A DNA stretch of 64,000 nt. It comes from Kluyvera intermedia (lineage in GTDB: Bacteria > Pseudomonadota > Gammaproteobacteria > Enterobacterales > Enterobacteriaceae). Both the position numbers and the translations under genes were made by a program. Of this stretch, positions 50,203-59,300 are shown piece by piece (position 1 is the stretch's first letter; each line of letters begins with the position of its first letter). The stretch spans positions 22,318-86,317 of the forward strand of contig NZ_JAKCNS010000024.1 in assembly GCF_021440345.1 (NCBI RefSeq), written 5' to 3'. A model generated the notes under the pieces. That model worked only from the letters and a program-made list of their open reading frames with translations. It had not been told where the DNA came from and searched no databases.

Positions 50203-50881
50203 ACTCCACCGCATCGGCGGCGTGGATAGCGGCAGTATCAAATACCGGCAGCGGGCTCATCTCAACCGGAACCAACAGGCCAATTTCGGTACAACCGAAG
50301 ATAACCCCTTGTGCCCCCTGCTGCGCCAGTGACTCAATCACGCTCAGGTAATAGTCGCGCGAGGCTTCGCTGAACTCACCCAGGCACAGCTCGTCAAAAA
50401 TTATCTGGTTGATCCGCTGGCGGTCAGCCGCTTCTGGGATCAGCGTGCTAATGCCAAATTCTTCCTGTAGCCGTCCACGGTAGAAATCCTGCTCCATGGT
50501 GTAGCGCGTACCCAGCAGCGCCACGTTGCTCATATTGTGCTGGCTAATGGCGCGGCCCGTCGCATCGGCAATATGCAAGAACGGCACGTCGCAGGCGGTT
50601 TCAATGGCGTCGGCCACTTTATGCATGGTGTTGGTGCACAGCACAATACCTTCCGCCCCGGCTTGCTGTAGGCCGAGCGCTGCCTGCGCCAGAATTTCTC
50701 CCGCCAGCTTCCAGTCCCCACGCGACTGACAGGCTTCAATCTCATGGAAATCAACGCTGTGCAGCAGAATTTTCGCCGAGTGCAGGCCGCCCAATTGCTG
50801 CTTTACCCCTTCGTTTATCAAGCGGTAGTAGGGAATGGTGGATTCCCAGCTCATGCCACCCAGCAGGCCGATCGTTTTCAT
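50189..50881 (-). CDS. racX: Broad-specificity amino-acid racemase (YgeA/RacX)
   Basis: A 230-residue member of the aspartate/glutamate racemase superfamily. The two catalytic cysteines are in [15 protein letters not shown] (Cys82) and [13 protein letters not shown] near residue 195. E. coli YgeA racemises several non-canonical amino acids such as homoserine. Two start codons are possible; the ATG at 50881 has AAGGA seven bases upstream, while the one at 50887 lies almost on the ribosome site, so the inner one was chosen. Confidence 0.92.
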   Translation of the reverse strand: MKTIGLLGGMSWESTIPYYRLINEGVKQQLGGLHSAKILLHSVDFHEIEACQSRGDWKLAGEILAQAALGLQQAGAEGIVLCTNTMHKVADAIETACDVPFLHIADATGRAISQHNMSNVALLGTRYTMEQDFYRGRLQEEFGISTLIPEAADRQRINQIIFDELCLGEFSEASRDYYLSVIESLAQQGAQGVIFGCTEIGLLVPVEMSPLPVFDTAAIHAADAVEFMLS

Positions 50882-50986
50882 GCTCATGTCCTTGTTCGTT
50901 GTCGTCCCCCCAGTGAACCAAAGTTGTGATCAACTTTCCACATCTGCGGGTAGAGATTTCTTTTTGTTGGTTTCTGAGATAAATTT

Positions 50987-51005
50987 AATGAAACACCGTT
51001 TCAAC
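50987..51005 (+). promoter_or_regulatory. KdgR-type operator upstream of kdgF
   Basis: AATGAAACACCGTTTCAAC contains GAAA and TTTC arms with the five-base spacer typical of KdgR boxes. It ends 18 bases before the kdgF start. KdgR represses pectin genes until 2-keto-3-deoxygluconate accumulates. Confidence 0.8.
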
Positions 51006-51023
51006 AAACAACAGGACTGCCGG

Positions 51024-51350
51024 ATGTTTATTTTTCATAAAGAAACCACCCTTGAAGATCTGGGCAATGGAGTTACCCGCCGTATTCTCGCCCATGATGG
51101 CAAAATGATGGCGGTCGAAGTTAACTTCGAAGCAGGCGCTATTGGCCCAATGCACAATCACCCGCACGAGCAGCTGACCTATGTGCTGTCCGGGGAATTT
51201 GAATTCACCATCGGCGATGAGAAACACGTCGTCGGCGCAGGTGATACCCTGTACAAACAGCCGAACATCATGCACGGCTGCGTGTGTCTGAAAGCAGGAA
51301 CACTGCTGGATACCTTCACCCCGGTACGTCAGGATTTCCTGAAAGCATAA
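51024..51350 (+). CDS. kdgF: Cupin protein KdgF, pectin degradation
   Basis: A 108-residue single-domain cupin. KdgF enzymes open the ring of 4,5-unsaturated galacturonate to the linear 5-keto-4-deoxyuronate used by KduI. Metal-ligand histidines are visible in GPMHNHPHEQLTYVL (His44, His46, His48) and in NIMHGC (His84). The open frame extends 63 codons upstream but contains the KdgR box; the ATG at 51024 with ACAGGA upstream gives the family length. It stands alone between racX and togM. Confidence 0.9.
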   Translation: MFIFHKETTLEDLGNGVTRRILAHDGKMMAVEVNFEAGAIGPMHNHPHEQLTYVLSGEFEFTIGDEKHVVGAGDTLYKQPNIMHGCVCLKAGTLLDTFTPVRQDFLKA

Positions 51351-51360
51351 TGCCGTACAA

Positions 51361-51396
51361 AGCCGCTTTTCTCCCAGGGAAGCGGTTTTTATTTTG
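51361..51396 (+). terminator. Intrinsic terminator after kdgF
   Basis: GCCGCTTTTC and GGGAAGCGG form a stem around CTCCCA, followed by TTTTTATTTT. It begins ten bases past the kdgF stop. Confidence 0.8.
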
Positions 51397-52089
51397 CCCG
51401 ACCTCCCCCTTGGCAATCGCTTAAATAATCAAGAGCGCCGCAGAATGCTAAAACCCATATTCGTCAACGGCTAATAAAAATAAACAGCGATATTCTATCG
51501 GCCATTCATCCGAATAAGCGCAGGGCTTAAAACAGTTATTTAACGCCACGGGGTGTGGTGGTGGTTGAGTCATCGTCCTGTGCGCTGAAACCAAAAATTA
51601 AAACAAGCAAAATCTCATCAAATTTTCTGAAGGTTTTTTATTTCTATCACCGCTTGAAAGATTAGCCAGTTAATCATTTGAAGGATTAATGATACTGCTA
51701 TTTATAGTGGTTTTCAGCCCGTCAACTTCCATACCAGATGCCGCGCCAACCGCCGCCAGATGGGCAAAAACGCCATCGCCGTCACTATAATGAAACATCG
51801 TTTCGACTTCGATCACACTTTCATGATTAATCGAATGACGCAGAAATAAATCGCAATAAAATAAATTTAAAACGGTGTTTTATAAAATGATTGTGACAAA
51901 GCATGAGATTTTAAAACGCAACAACACCGACCAAAGGATAGCGTTTAAATTTTTATATTACATCTACTTACAGGGAAGGCTTCATGACTGACACCAAGCT
52001 AACACTTTAATGCCCCTGGCGCCAGATGGCGCGAGGGATGTAACAGACACCCAATCCGTTTGACACACTTGTTTGCCAGGTAGGTATGT
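51397..52089. other. AT-rich regulatory gap between kdgF and togM
   Basis: Nearly 700 bases separate the kdgF terminator from togM. The stretch is AT-rich except for a GC-rich, coding-like island at about 51715-51785. It contains a KdgR box (51789-51807) and a TTGTGACAAAGC sequence (51891-51902) that recurs upstream of kdgM and ogl. Two short open frames overlap the island: 33 codons on the plus strand (51689-51790) with AAGGATTA before its ATG, and 42 codons on the minus strand (51670-51798). Neither is recognised. The tog transcript leader probably starts downstream of the box. Confidence 0.6.
51789..51807 (+). promoter_or_regulatory. KdgR-type operator upstream of togMNAB
   Basis: AATGAAACATCGTTTCGAC has the GAAA-N5-TTTC core of a KdgR box. 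It lies about 280 bases before togM, which implies a long leader or an additional role for the intervening sequence. Confidence 0.8.
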
Positions 52090-52980
52090 ATGAATGAAAA
52101 CAGAATGCTGGGATTGGCCTGGATTTCGCCCTATATAATCGGGTTGATAATCTTTACGGCCTTCCCATTCGTTTCATCTTTCTTCCTCAGTTTTACTGAG
52201 TATGACTTGATGAGTCCGCCGGTATTTAACGGCATTGAGAACTATCGCTACATGCTGACAGAAGATTCTCTCTTCTGGAAATCCATGGGCGTGACGTTCG
52301 CCTACGTATTTTTGACAATCCCATTAAAACTGGCATTTGCTTTAGGGATTGCGTTTGTTCTTAACTTTAAATTACGCGGTATTGGCTTCTTCCGTACTGC
52401 TTACTATATCCCATCTATCCTCGGTAGCTCAGTGGCTATCGCGGTACTTTGGCGTGCTCTCTTCGCCATCGATGGCCTGCTGAACAGCTTCATCGGCGTA
52501 TTAGGTTTTGACCCGGTTAACTGGTTGGGCGAACCGTCACTGGCGCTGATGTCCGTTACCCTGCTGCGCGTTTGGCAGTTCGGTTCCGCGATGGTCATCT
52601 TCCTCGCCGCGCTGCAAAACGTACCGCAGTCTCAGTACGAAGCGGCAATGATTGATGGCGCATCCAAATGGCAGATGTTTATGAAAGTCACCGTGCCGTT
52701 GATTACGCCGGTTATCTTCTTCAACTTCATCATGCAGACCACCCAGGCATTCCAGGAGTTTACCGGTCCGTACGTCATCACCGGCGGTGGCCCAACCTAC
52801 TCTACGTACCTGTTCTCGCTGTACATCTACGACACCGCGTTCAAGTACTTCGATATGGGTTATGGCGCAGCGTTGGCGTGGGTTCTGTTCCTGGTCGTTG
52901 CGGTCTTTGCCGGCATCGCCTTTAAGTCTTCAAAATACTGGGTGTTCTACTCCGCCGATAAGGGAGGCAAAAATGGCTGA
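52090..52980 (+). CDS. togM: Oligogalacturonide ABC transporter permease TogM
   Basis: A 296-residue MalF-type permease with about six transmembrane helices, the first being the segment ISPYIIGLIIFTAFPFVSSF. The cytoplasmic EAA loop that contacts the ATPase is QYEAAMIDGASKWQMFMKVT near residues 185-204. It takes pectin-derived oligogalacturonides across the inner membrane together with TogN, TogA and TogB. It is the first gene of togMNAB-ogl and overlaps togN by eight bases. Confidence 0.93.
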   Translation: MNENRMLGLAWISPYIIGLIIFTAFPFVSSFFLSFTEYDLMSPPVFNGIENYRYMLTEDSLFWKSMGVTFAYVFLTIPLKLAFALGIAFVLNFKLRGIGFFRTAYYIPSILGSSVAIAVLWRALFAIDGLLNSFIGVLGFDPVNWLGEPSLALMSVTLLRVWQFGSAMVIFLAALQNVPQSQYEAAMIDGASKWQMFMKVTVPLITPVIFFNFIMQTTQAFQEFTGPYVITGGGPTYSTYLFSLYIYDTAFKYFDMGYGAALAWVLFLVVAVFAGIAFKSSKYWVFYSADKGGKNG

Positions 52981-53875
52981 TATCCAACAAATCTCAGAAG
53001 CAAGAAGCATCGCTGAACGTGAGGTTGCCCGTACCCTTAGACGCGAAAAGATCAACGCCTGGATTCGTTACGTCATCCTGCTGTTCGTCGGTCTGTTAAT
53101 GCTTTATCCGCTGGCGTGGATGTTCTCGGCGTCGTTCAAACCGAACCACGAGATCTTCACCACGCTGGGCCTGTGGCCAACGCATGCAACCTGGGATGGT
53201 TTCATCAACGGCTGGAAAACCGGTACCGAATACACCTTCGGTCATTACATGCTGAACACCTTTAAGTATGTGATCCCGAAAGTAATTCTGACCATTATCT
53301 CATCCACTATCGTGGCGTACGGCTTTGCCCGCTTCGAGATTCCATGGAAGAAATTCTGGTTTGCAACGCTTATCACCACCATGTTGCTGCCAAGCACCGT
53401 ACTGCTGATTCCTCAGTACCTGATGTTCCGTGAAATGGGCATGCTCAACAGCTACATGCCGCTGTACCTGCCGCTGGCATTTGCCACGCAAGGGTTCTTC
53501 GTCTTCATGCTGATTCAGTTCCTGCGCGGCGTACCGCGTGACATGGAAGAAGCAGCGCAGATTGACGGCTGTAACTCCATCCAGGTGCTGTGGTACGTGG
53601 TGGTACCGATTCTGAAGCCGGCGATTATCTCCGTCGCCCTGTTCCAGTTCATGTGGTCCATGAACGACTTTATCGGCCCGCTGATCTACGTCTATAGCGT
53701 TGATAAGTATCCGATTGCACTGGCACTGAAAATGTCCATCGACGTCACCGAAGGGGCGCCGTGGAACGAAATTCTGGCAATGGCGAGCATCTCCATTCTG
53801 CCATCTATCATTGTGTTCTTCCTGGCGCAGCGCTACTTCGTACAGGGCGTTACCAGCAGCGGAATTAAAGGTTAA
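52973..53875 (+). CDS. togN: Oligogalacturonide ABC transporter permease TogN
   Basis: A 300-residue MalG-type permease. A cytoplasmic N-terminal tail of about 35 residues precedes YVILLFVGLLMLYPLAWMFS, and the EAA loop is DMEEAAQIDGCNSIQVLWYV. The ATG at 52973 has AGGGAGG upstream and overlaps the togM stop. The longer open frame upstream is an out-of-frame reading of togM. togA begins 12 bases after it. Confidence 0.93.
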   Translation: MADIQQISEARSIAEREVARTLRREKINAWIRYVILLFVGLLMLYPLAWMFSASFKPNHEIFTTLGLWPTHATWDGFINGWKTGTEYTFGHYMLNTFKYVIPKVILTIISSTIVAYGFARFEIPWKKFWFATLITTMLLPSTVLLIPQYLMFREMGMLNSYMPLYLPLAFATQGFFVFMLIQFLRGVPRDMEEAAQIDGCNSIQVLWYVVVPILKPAIISVALFQFMWSMNDFIGPLIYVYSVDKYPIALALKMSIDVTEGAPWNEILAMASISILPSIIVFFLAQRYFVQGVTSSGIKG

Positions 53876-53887
53876 GAGGGATATATC

Positions 53888-55015
53888 ATGGCTGAAGTTA
53901 TTTTCAACAAACTGGAAAAAGTGTACTCCAACGGCTTCAAAGCGGTACATGGTATCGACCTGAAAATTGCAGAAGGGGAATTCATGGTGATTGTCGGGCC
54001 ATCCGGCTGCGCCAAATCCACCACCCTGCGTATGCTGGCCGGTCTGGAAACCATCAGCGGCGGTGAAGTCCGTATCGGCGAGAAGATAGTCAACAACCTC
54101 GCACCGAAAGAGCGTGGCATTGCGATGGTGTTCCAGAACTATGCGCTGTACCCGCACATGACCGTCCGCGAAAACCTCGCGTTCGGCCTGAAGCTGAGCA
54201 AAATGCCGAAAGCGCAGATCGACGCTCAGGTAAACGAAGCGGCGAAAATCCTCGAGCTGGAAGAACTGCTGGAACGCCTGCCGCGCCAGCTTTCCGGTGG
54301 TCAGGCGCAGCGTGTGGCCGTAGGCCGTGCGATTGTGAAAAAGCCGGACGTGTTCCTGTTCGATGAACCGCTGTCGAACCTGGACGCCAAGCTGCGTGCT
54401 TCCATGCGTATCCGTATTTCCGACCTGCACAAGCAGTTGAAGAAATCCGGCAAGCCAGCCACCACCGTATACGTTACCCACGATCAGACCGAAGCGATGA
54501 CCATGGGCGACCGTATCTGCGTGATGAAGCTGGGTCATATCATGCAGGTTGATACCCCGGATAACCTGTACCACAAACCGAAAAACATGTTCGTGGCGGG
54601 CTTTATCGGCGCCCCGGAAATGAATATTCGCTCCAGTAAACTGGTGAACAAAGAAGGCCGCCTGAACCTCAGCATCGGCGATGAATTTATGCCGCTGTGC
54701 GACAGCCTGCACCAGAAACTGACCGGTCATGAAAACGAAGAAGTGTTCTACGGCATTCGTCCGGAATTCGTCGCGCTCTCCGACGAACCATTCGCGGAAG
54801 GCGGCTGCAGCGGTGAAATGGTTCGCGTTGAAAACATGGGCCACGAATTCTTCGTTTACCTGAAAGTAGCAAACTACGAACTGACGGCACGAATCCCTTC
54901 AGATGAAGCTAAGCCAATGATTGATAAGGGGCTTCATCGTAAGGTGTACTTTAAGTTTGACATGGATAAATGTCATATTTTTGACGCTAAAACTGAACAG
55001 AACCTCTCTATCTAA
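53888..55015 (+). CDS. togA: Oligogalacturonide ABC transporter ATP-binding protein TogA
   Basis: A 375-residue MalK/UgpC-type ATPase that powers TogMN. The signature LSGGQAQRVAVGRAI, Walker B VFLFDEPLSNLD and the switch histidine in TVYVTHDQTEAMTMGD are all present. The C-terminal third is the TOBE/OB regulatory domain (VFYGIRPEFVAL). The Walker A reads GPSGCAKST at residues 37-45, with Ala42 where Gly is usual before the lysine. It is cotranscribed with togM, togN and togB. Confidence 0.93.
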   Translation: MAEVIFNKLEKVYSNGFKAVHGIDLKIAEGEFMVIVGPSGCAKSTTLRMLAGLETISGGEVRIGEKIVNNLAPKERGIAMVFQNYALYPHMTVRENLAFGLKLSKMPKAQIDAQVNEAAKILELEELLERLPRQLSGGQAQRVAVGRAIVKKPDVFLFDEPLSNLDAKLRASMRIRISDLHKQLKKSGKPATTVYVTHDQTEAMTMGDRICVMKLGHIMQVDTPDNLYHKPKNMFVAGFIGAPEMNIRSSKLVNKEGRLNLSIGDEFMPLCDSLHQKLTGHENEEVFYGIRPEFVALSDEPFAEGGCSGEMVRVENMGHEFFVYLKVANYELTARIPSDEAKPMIDKGLHRKVYFKFDMDKCHIFDAKTEQNLSI

Positions 55016-55029
55016 TCTGGAGTCATAAA

Positions 55030-56316
55030 ATGAAAAAAGTGCTTTTAAGCGCAGCAATCTCCGCCACCCTGGGCCTCACGGCCCTCCCATCGATGGCAAA
55101 GGATGTCGACCTTCGCATGTCCTGGTGGGGCGGTAACGGTCGCCATCAGGTGACGTTGAAGGCGCTGGAAGAGTTCCATAAGCAGAACCCGGATATTAAC
55201 GTCAAAGCAGAGTACACCGGCTGGGACGGCCACCTGTCCCGTCTGACCACCCAGATTGCAGGCGGCACAGAGCCTGATGTAATGCAGACTAACTGGAACT
55301 GGCTGCCAATTTTCTCTAAAAACGGCGACGGTTTTTACGACCTGAACAAAATGAAGGACGTTATCGACTTAAGCCAGTTTGATGCCAAAGAACTGCAGTC
55401 CACCACGGTGAACGGCAAGCTGAACGGGATCCCAATCTCCGTGACCGCGCGTGTGTTCTACTTCAACGATGAAACCTGGAAACAAGCGGGCGTCACTTAC
55501 CCGAAAACCTGGGATGAGTTGATGGCGGCGGGTAAAACCTTCGAAAGCAAACTGGGCAAACAGTATTACCCAGTGGTTCTGGAGCACCAGGATACCCTGG
55601 CGCTGCTGAACTCCTATATGACGCAGAAGTACAATATTCCAGCTATCGACCCGCAATCGAAAAAATTCTCCTACAGCAAAGAGCAGTGGGTTGAGTTCTT
55701 CCAGATGTACAAAAAGCTGGTCGACAGCCACGTGATGCCGGACACCAAATACTATGCGTCATTTGGTAAGAGCAACATGTATGAAATGAAGCCGTGGATT
55801 CAGGGTGAATGGGGTGGTACCTACATGTGGAACTCCACCATTAACAAGTACTCCGACAACCTGAAGCCACCAGCCAAACTGGAACTGGGTAACTACCCAA
55901 TGCTGGCGGGCGCAACGGATGCGGGCCTGTTCTTCAAACCGGCACAGATGCTCTCTATCGGTAAATCCACCAAAAACCCTGAAGCGGCTGCGAAGGTCAT
56001 TAACTTCCTGCTGAACAGCAAAGAAGGTGTGGATACCTTAGGGCTTGAGCGCGGCGTGCCGCTGAGCAAAGTTGCGGTGAAATACCTGACCGAAGACGGC
56101 ATTCTGAAAGAAAACGATCCATCAGTAGCCGGTCTGCGTCTGGCGCAGTCTCTGCCAGCGAAGCTGAGCGTGTCTCCGTACTTTGACGATCCGCAGATCG
56201 TTGCTCAGTTCGGTACCACTCTGCAGTACATCGACTACGGCCAGAAAACCGTGGAAGAAGCAGCCGCTGACTTCCAGCGCCAGGGTGAACGTATCCTGAA
56301 ACGCGCAATGCGCTAA
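55030..56316 (+). CDS. togB: Oligogalacturonide-binding periplasmic protein TogB
   Basis: A 428-residue family 1 extracellular solute-binding protein. The signal peptide ends at LTALPSMA before KDVDLRMSWW (cleavage after about residue 23). The mature part has aromatic-rich patches such as MQTNWNWLPIFSKNGDGFYD expected for sugar binding. It captures oligogalacturonides arriving through KdgM and delivers them to TogMN. A hairpin with a T run follows, before ogl. Confidence 0.93.
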   Translation: MKKVLLSAAISATLGLTALPSMAKDVDLRMSWWGGNGRHQVTLKALEEFHKQNPDINVKAEYTGWDGHLSRLTTQIAGGTEPDVMQTNWNWLPIFSKNGDGFYDLNKMKDVIDLSQFDAKELQSTTVNGKLNGIPISVTARVFYFNDETWKQAGVTYPKTWDELMAAGKTFESKLGKQYYPVVLEHQDTLALLNSYMTQKYNIPAIDPQSKKFSYSKEQWVEFFQMYKKLVDSHVMPDTKYYASFGKSNMYEMKPWIQGEWGGTYMWNSTINKYSDNLKPPAKLELGNYPMLAGATDAGLFFKPAQMLSIGKSTKNPEAAAKVINFLLNSKEGVDTLGLERGVPLSKVAVKYLTEDGILKENDPSVAGLRLAQSLPAKLSVSPYFDDPQIVAQFGTTLQYIDYGQKTVEEAAADFQRQGERILKRAMR

Positions 56317-56333
56317 TCGCTATAAATGCGTTA

Positions 56334-56368
56334 ATACCCTGCAACTTCCGGTTGCGGGGTATTTTTTT
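56334..56368 (+). terminator. Hairpin with T run between togB and ogl, partial terminator
   Basis: ATACCCTGCAAC (56334-56345) pairs with GTTGCGGGGTAT (56351-56362), followed by seven T residues. It looks like an intrinsic terminator but lies inside the tog-ogl run, with ogl only 17 bases further. It may lower ogl expression relative to togB or protect the upstream mRNA. Confidence 0.75.
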
Positions 56369-56385
56369 ATTTAAGGAGAGAGCAC

Positions 56386-57513
56386 ATGAAAGGCAAAATC
56401 ATCCCGCTGAATTTCCGCCATCAGAAAGACAGCGAAACCGGTCATGAGGTGATCCGGATGACGCCACCGCACATTATTTGCCACCGTAACTACTTCTACC
56501 AAAAATGCTTTACCCGCGACGGCGGCAAGCTGATTTTTGGCGGCGCGTTCGAGGGGCACTGGAACTACTATTTACTGGATATTGCCGCCCAACAGGCAAC
56601 TCAGTTGACCGACGGCCCGGGAGATAATACCTTCGGCGGCTTCCTTTCTGATGACGACCAGTCACTGTGGTACGTCAAAGACACCCGCCAGCTAAGACGC
56701 GTTGATCTATCGACGCTGGAAGAATACGTGGTGTATGAAGTCGACGATGAGTGGGTCGCTTATGGCACGTGGGTCGCCAACTCCGACTGTACGCAGCTTG
56801 TCGGTATCGAGATTAAAAAGAGCGACTGGCAGCCGCTAACCGATTGGTCGAAATTCCGCGCCTTCTATTTTACCGAGCCGGAATGCCGCTTAATCAATAT
56901 TGACCTGAAAACCGGTGAACAGCGGACTATTTTGCAGGAGAAACGCTGGCTCGGGCATCCTATCTACCGTCCATTCGACGACAATACGGTGGCGTTTTGC
57001 CATGAAGGGCCGCGCGATGCGATTGACGCCCGCATGTGGCTTATCGACGCCGATGGCAGCAACCTGCGCTGCGTGCGTCAGCACCAGACCGGTGAGAGTT
57101 TTACCCACGAGTTCTGGGTGCCGGATGGTTCCGCCCTCTACTACGTCGCTCACGAGGAAAACAGCCCGCACCGTTACCTCTACAGCGCCTCACCGCTCAC
57201 GCTGGAAAACCGCCAACTGATGGCGATACCGCCCTGCTCCCACCTGATGAGCAACCATGATGGCTCCCTGGTGGTGGGCGACGGTTCGCCGCACAATACC
57301 GGCGATATCAGTCTGAATGACCCGTTTATCTGGGTCTTTGATTTGCAAACCGGCGCTAAGAAAGCGATTTGCCAACATAACAGTAGCTGGAAAGTGTTGG
57401 ACGGCGACCGCCAGGTCACCCACCCGCATCCATCGTTTACTCCGGACGGCGAGTGGGTGCTGTATACATCAGACGTTGAGGGCATGCCGGCGCTGTATTT
57501 AGCGAAGGTGTAG
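56386..57513 (+). CDS. ogl: Oligogalacturonide lyase Ogl, first copy
   Basis: A 375-residue cytoplasmic PL22 beta-propeller lyase that cuts short oligogalacturonides to unsaturated and saturated monomers. CHRNYFYQKCF near residue 28, the metal-site CSHLMSNHDG, and RQVTHPHPSFTPDGEW with Gln and two His ligands are conserved. It is the last gene of the tog operon, preceded by AAGGAGAG. It shares the same motifs and much of its sequence with the second copy at 61433 but is 16 residues shorter, missing the C-terminal tail and part of a loop. Confidence 0.92.
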   Translation: MKGKIIPLNFRHQKDSETGHEVIRMTPPHIICHRNYFYQKCFTRDGGKLIFGGAFEGHWNYYLLDIAAQQATQLTDGPGDNTFGGFLSDDDQSLWYVKDTRQLRRVDLSTLEEYVVYEVDDEWVAYGTWVANSDCTQLVGIEIKKSDWQPLTDWSKFRAFYFTEPECRLINIDLKTGEQRTILQEKRWLGHPIYRPFDDNTVAFCHEGPRDAIDARMWLIDADGSNLRCVRQHQTGESFTHEFWVPDGSALYYVAHEENSPHRYLYSASPLTLENRQLMAIPPCSHLMSNHDGSLVVGDGSPHNTGDISLNDPFIWVFDLQTGAKKAICQHNSSWKVLDGDRQVTHPHPSFTPDGEWVLYTSDVEGMPALYLAKV

Positions 57514-57524
57514 ACCCGGAGCCT

Positions 57525-57547
57525 CCCGGCGGCGCAGCGCCGCCGGG
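57525..57547. terminator. Perfect GC-rich palindrome between convergent ogl and araE
   Basis: CCCGGCGGCG-CAG-CGCCGCCGGG forms a ten-pair stem with a three-base loop. It lies in the 40-base gap between two convergent stops. No T run follows on either strand, so it is more a mRNA-end barrier than a classical terminator. Confidence 0.6.
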
Positions 57548-57553
57548 AATACG

Positions 57554-58972
57554 TCACACGCCGATGTTCCGCAGTTTTTCCCCTTTCATCAGCTTGCGCT
57601 CAATATGTTCCAGCGTGACCCCTTTGGTCTCTGGGATCAGCCAGAAGGTGACGCCGATAAACGCCACGTTCAGCGCTGTGTAGAGCCAGAACGTCCCCGC
57701 TGCGCCGATGGAGTCCAGCAGCGTCAGGAAAGTGGCCCCGATAATCATATTCGATACCCAGTTGGTGGTCGTCGAGCAGGTGATGCCGAAATCGCGGCAT
57801 TTCAGCGGCTGAATCTCTGAACATAGGATCCACACCACCGGCGCCGCGCTCATGGCGTAACCGGCAATACACATCATCGTCATCCCCACCGACAGCCAGG
57901 ACAGACCGCTGGAGGCCGTGCCGTTATCAAATTGCATCAGGCAGTAGCCCAGCACCAGCGTCCCCAGCGCCATAATGGTGAAGCCAATTTTCAGCGCCGG
58001 TTTACGCCCGGCTTTATCGACGGTAAACACGGCGATAAAGGTGGCGAACATAAAGGTCAGCCCCACCACCAACGTGGCGATCATCTGCTGTTCGGTGGTG
58101 GTAAAGCCCGCCATTTTGAAGATGCGCGGCGCGTAATACATGATGATGTTCATCCCGGTAAACTGCTGCATGGCCTGCAAAAGCATCCCGAGGAACACAG
58201 CCCGTCGCACGTTGCGATTAATTTTAAACAGCGCCCAACCGCCCTGTTTGAGCTTCAGGCTTTCACGAATTTCGTTAAGCTCATCGCGCGCTTTTTCTGA
58301 CGTGTCGCGCAACATGCGCAGCACTTCTTCGGCCTCAACATGGCGGCCTTTTTCAGCCAACCAACGCGGGCTGTTCGGCAAGAAAATCACCAGAATAATC
58401 AACAGCACCGCCGGCAGCGCCAGCACGCCCAACATCGCCCGCCAGTTACCGCTATAGCTAAACGCGGTATCGGAGAGAAACGCCATCACAATTCCCAGCG
58501 TGACCATCAACTGATACATGCTGATCATCTTCCCACGGACGTTTTCACTCGCCATTTCGGACAGATACAGCGGCGCGGTATAAGAGGCGATACCCACCGC
58601 CACACCCAGGATAACCCTCGCGATTAGCAGCATTTCAACGCTGCTGGCAAACGCGGAACCAAAAGAACCGGCGACGAAGAGAATAGCACCGACCATCAGG
58701 CTGTATTTACGCCCCAGACGGAAAGAGAGCCAGCCGTTGAATAACGCACCAATCGCCGCGCCGAGCATCATGCTGCTCACTACCCACTCCTGCTGGCGGC
58801 TGGATAACATAAAATGATCGGTGATAAAGGGCAGCGCGCCCGCAATCACGCCAATATCAAGACCAAAAAGCAGCCCGGCCACCGCGGCGGCGATCGAAAC
58901 AAACTGGTTCATACGCCGGGTATCACGCTGCGTACGTGGCATTAACCTAGGATCGTTACTGATTGAAGTCAT
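57554..58972 (-). CDS. araE: Arabinose-proton symporter AraE
   Basis: A 472-residue sugar-porter MFS protein with 12 transmembrane helices. [43 protein letters not shown] and [18 protein letters not shown] are the sugar-porter signatures, and the protein is nearly identical to E. coli AraE throughout. It imports L-arabinose, a side-chain sugar of pectin. It is adjacent to kduD as in E. coli, and an AraC half-site lies upstream. Confidence 0.95.
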   Translation of the reverse strand: MTSISNDPRLMPRTQRDTRRMNQFVSIAAAVAGLLFGLDIGVIAGALPFITDHFMLSSRQQEWVVSSMMLGAAIGALFNGWLSFRLGRKYSLMVGAILFVAGSFGSAFASSVEMLLIARVILGVAVGIASYTAPLYLSEMASENVRGKMISMYQLMVTLGIVMAFLSDTAFSYSGNWRAMLGVLALPAVLLIILVIFLPNSPRWLAEKGRHVEAEEVLRMLRDTSEKARDELNEIRESLKLKQGGWALFKINRNVRRAVFLGMLLQAMQQFTGMNIIMYYAPRIFKMAGFTTTEQQMIATLVVGLTFMFATFIAVFTVDKAGRKPALKIGFTIMALGTLVLGYCLMQFDNGTASSGLSWLSVGMTMMCIAGYAMSAAPVVWILCSEIQPLKCRDFGITCSTTTNWVSNMIIGATFLTLLDSIGAAGTFWLYTALNVAFIGVTFWLIPETKGVTLEHIERKLMKGEKLRNIGV

Positions 58973-59053
58973 TTTTTCCTGCCTGGCAAAGTAAGACGTG
59001 TCATGAAAGTAAGGGATTGCGGGGCGAAGGTGTCAGGGAGGACAAGTTAATAA

Positions 59054-59070
59054 TATGGACTTTATTGCTG
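59054..59070 (-). promoter_or_regulatory. AraC half-site upstream of araE
   Basis: On the minus strand CAGC-N7-TCCATA differs from the AraC half-site TAGC-N7-TCCATA by one base. It is about 80 bases upstream of the araE start. A second in-phase half-site is not clear. A TGTGATGGACG sequence nearby (59085-59095) could be part of a CRP site. Confidence 0.55.
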
Positions 59071-59256
59071 CGAGATATCGTTTTGTGATGGACGTTTGAA
59101 TTTAAGATGGTAGAAAAATACGTTACATGTCGTTTAAACACCCTATTAAACCAGCGTTACTATTTCAGAGCGGATATATCAGCATGGATTATCCGAATAT
59201 TAAGATATGGATATTTTACATACAGCCGAATACGGTAACGCTCGATTTGCACAGAC

Positions 59257-59280
59257 AAAAAAACCTGCCGAAGCAGGTTT
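59257..59280 (-). terminator. Intrinsic terminator after kduD
   Basis: On the minus strand AACCTGC-TTCG-GCAGGTT with a UUCG tetraloop is followed by a run of T. It begins 21 bases past the kduD stop. Confidence 0.85.
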
Positions 59281-59300
59281 CTGACGAAAAAATCGGAAAC

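Noticed and set aside
50835..51023. N-terminal extension of the kdgF frame
   Set aside because: It would include the KdgR box and part of the racX promoter; the family length fits the inner ATG.
53300..54844. Long minus-strand open frame of 514 codons over togN and togA
   Set aside because: It is antisense to two well-supported transporter genes, has no recognisable domain, and reflects their codon bias.
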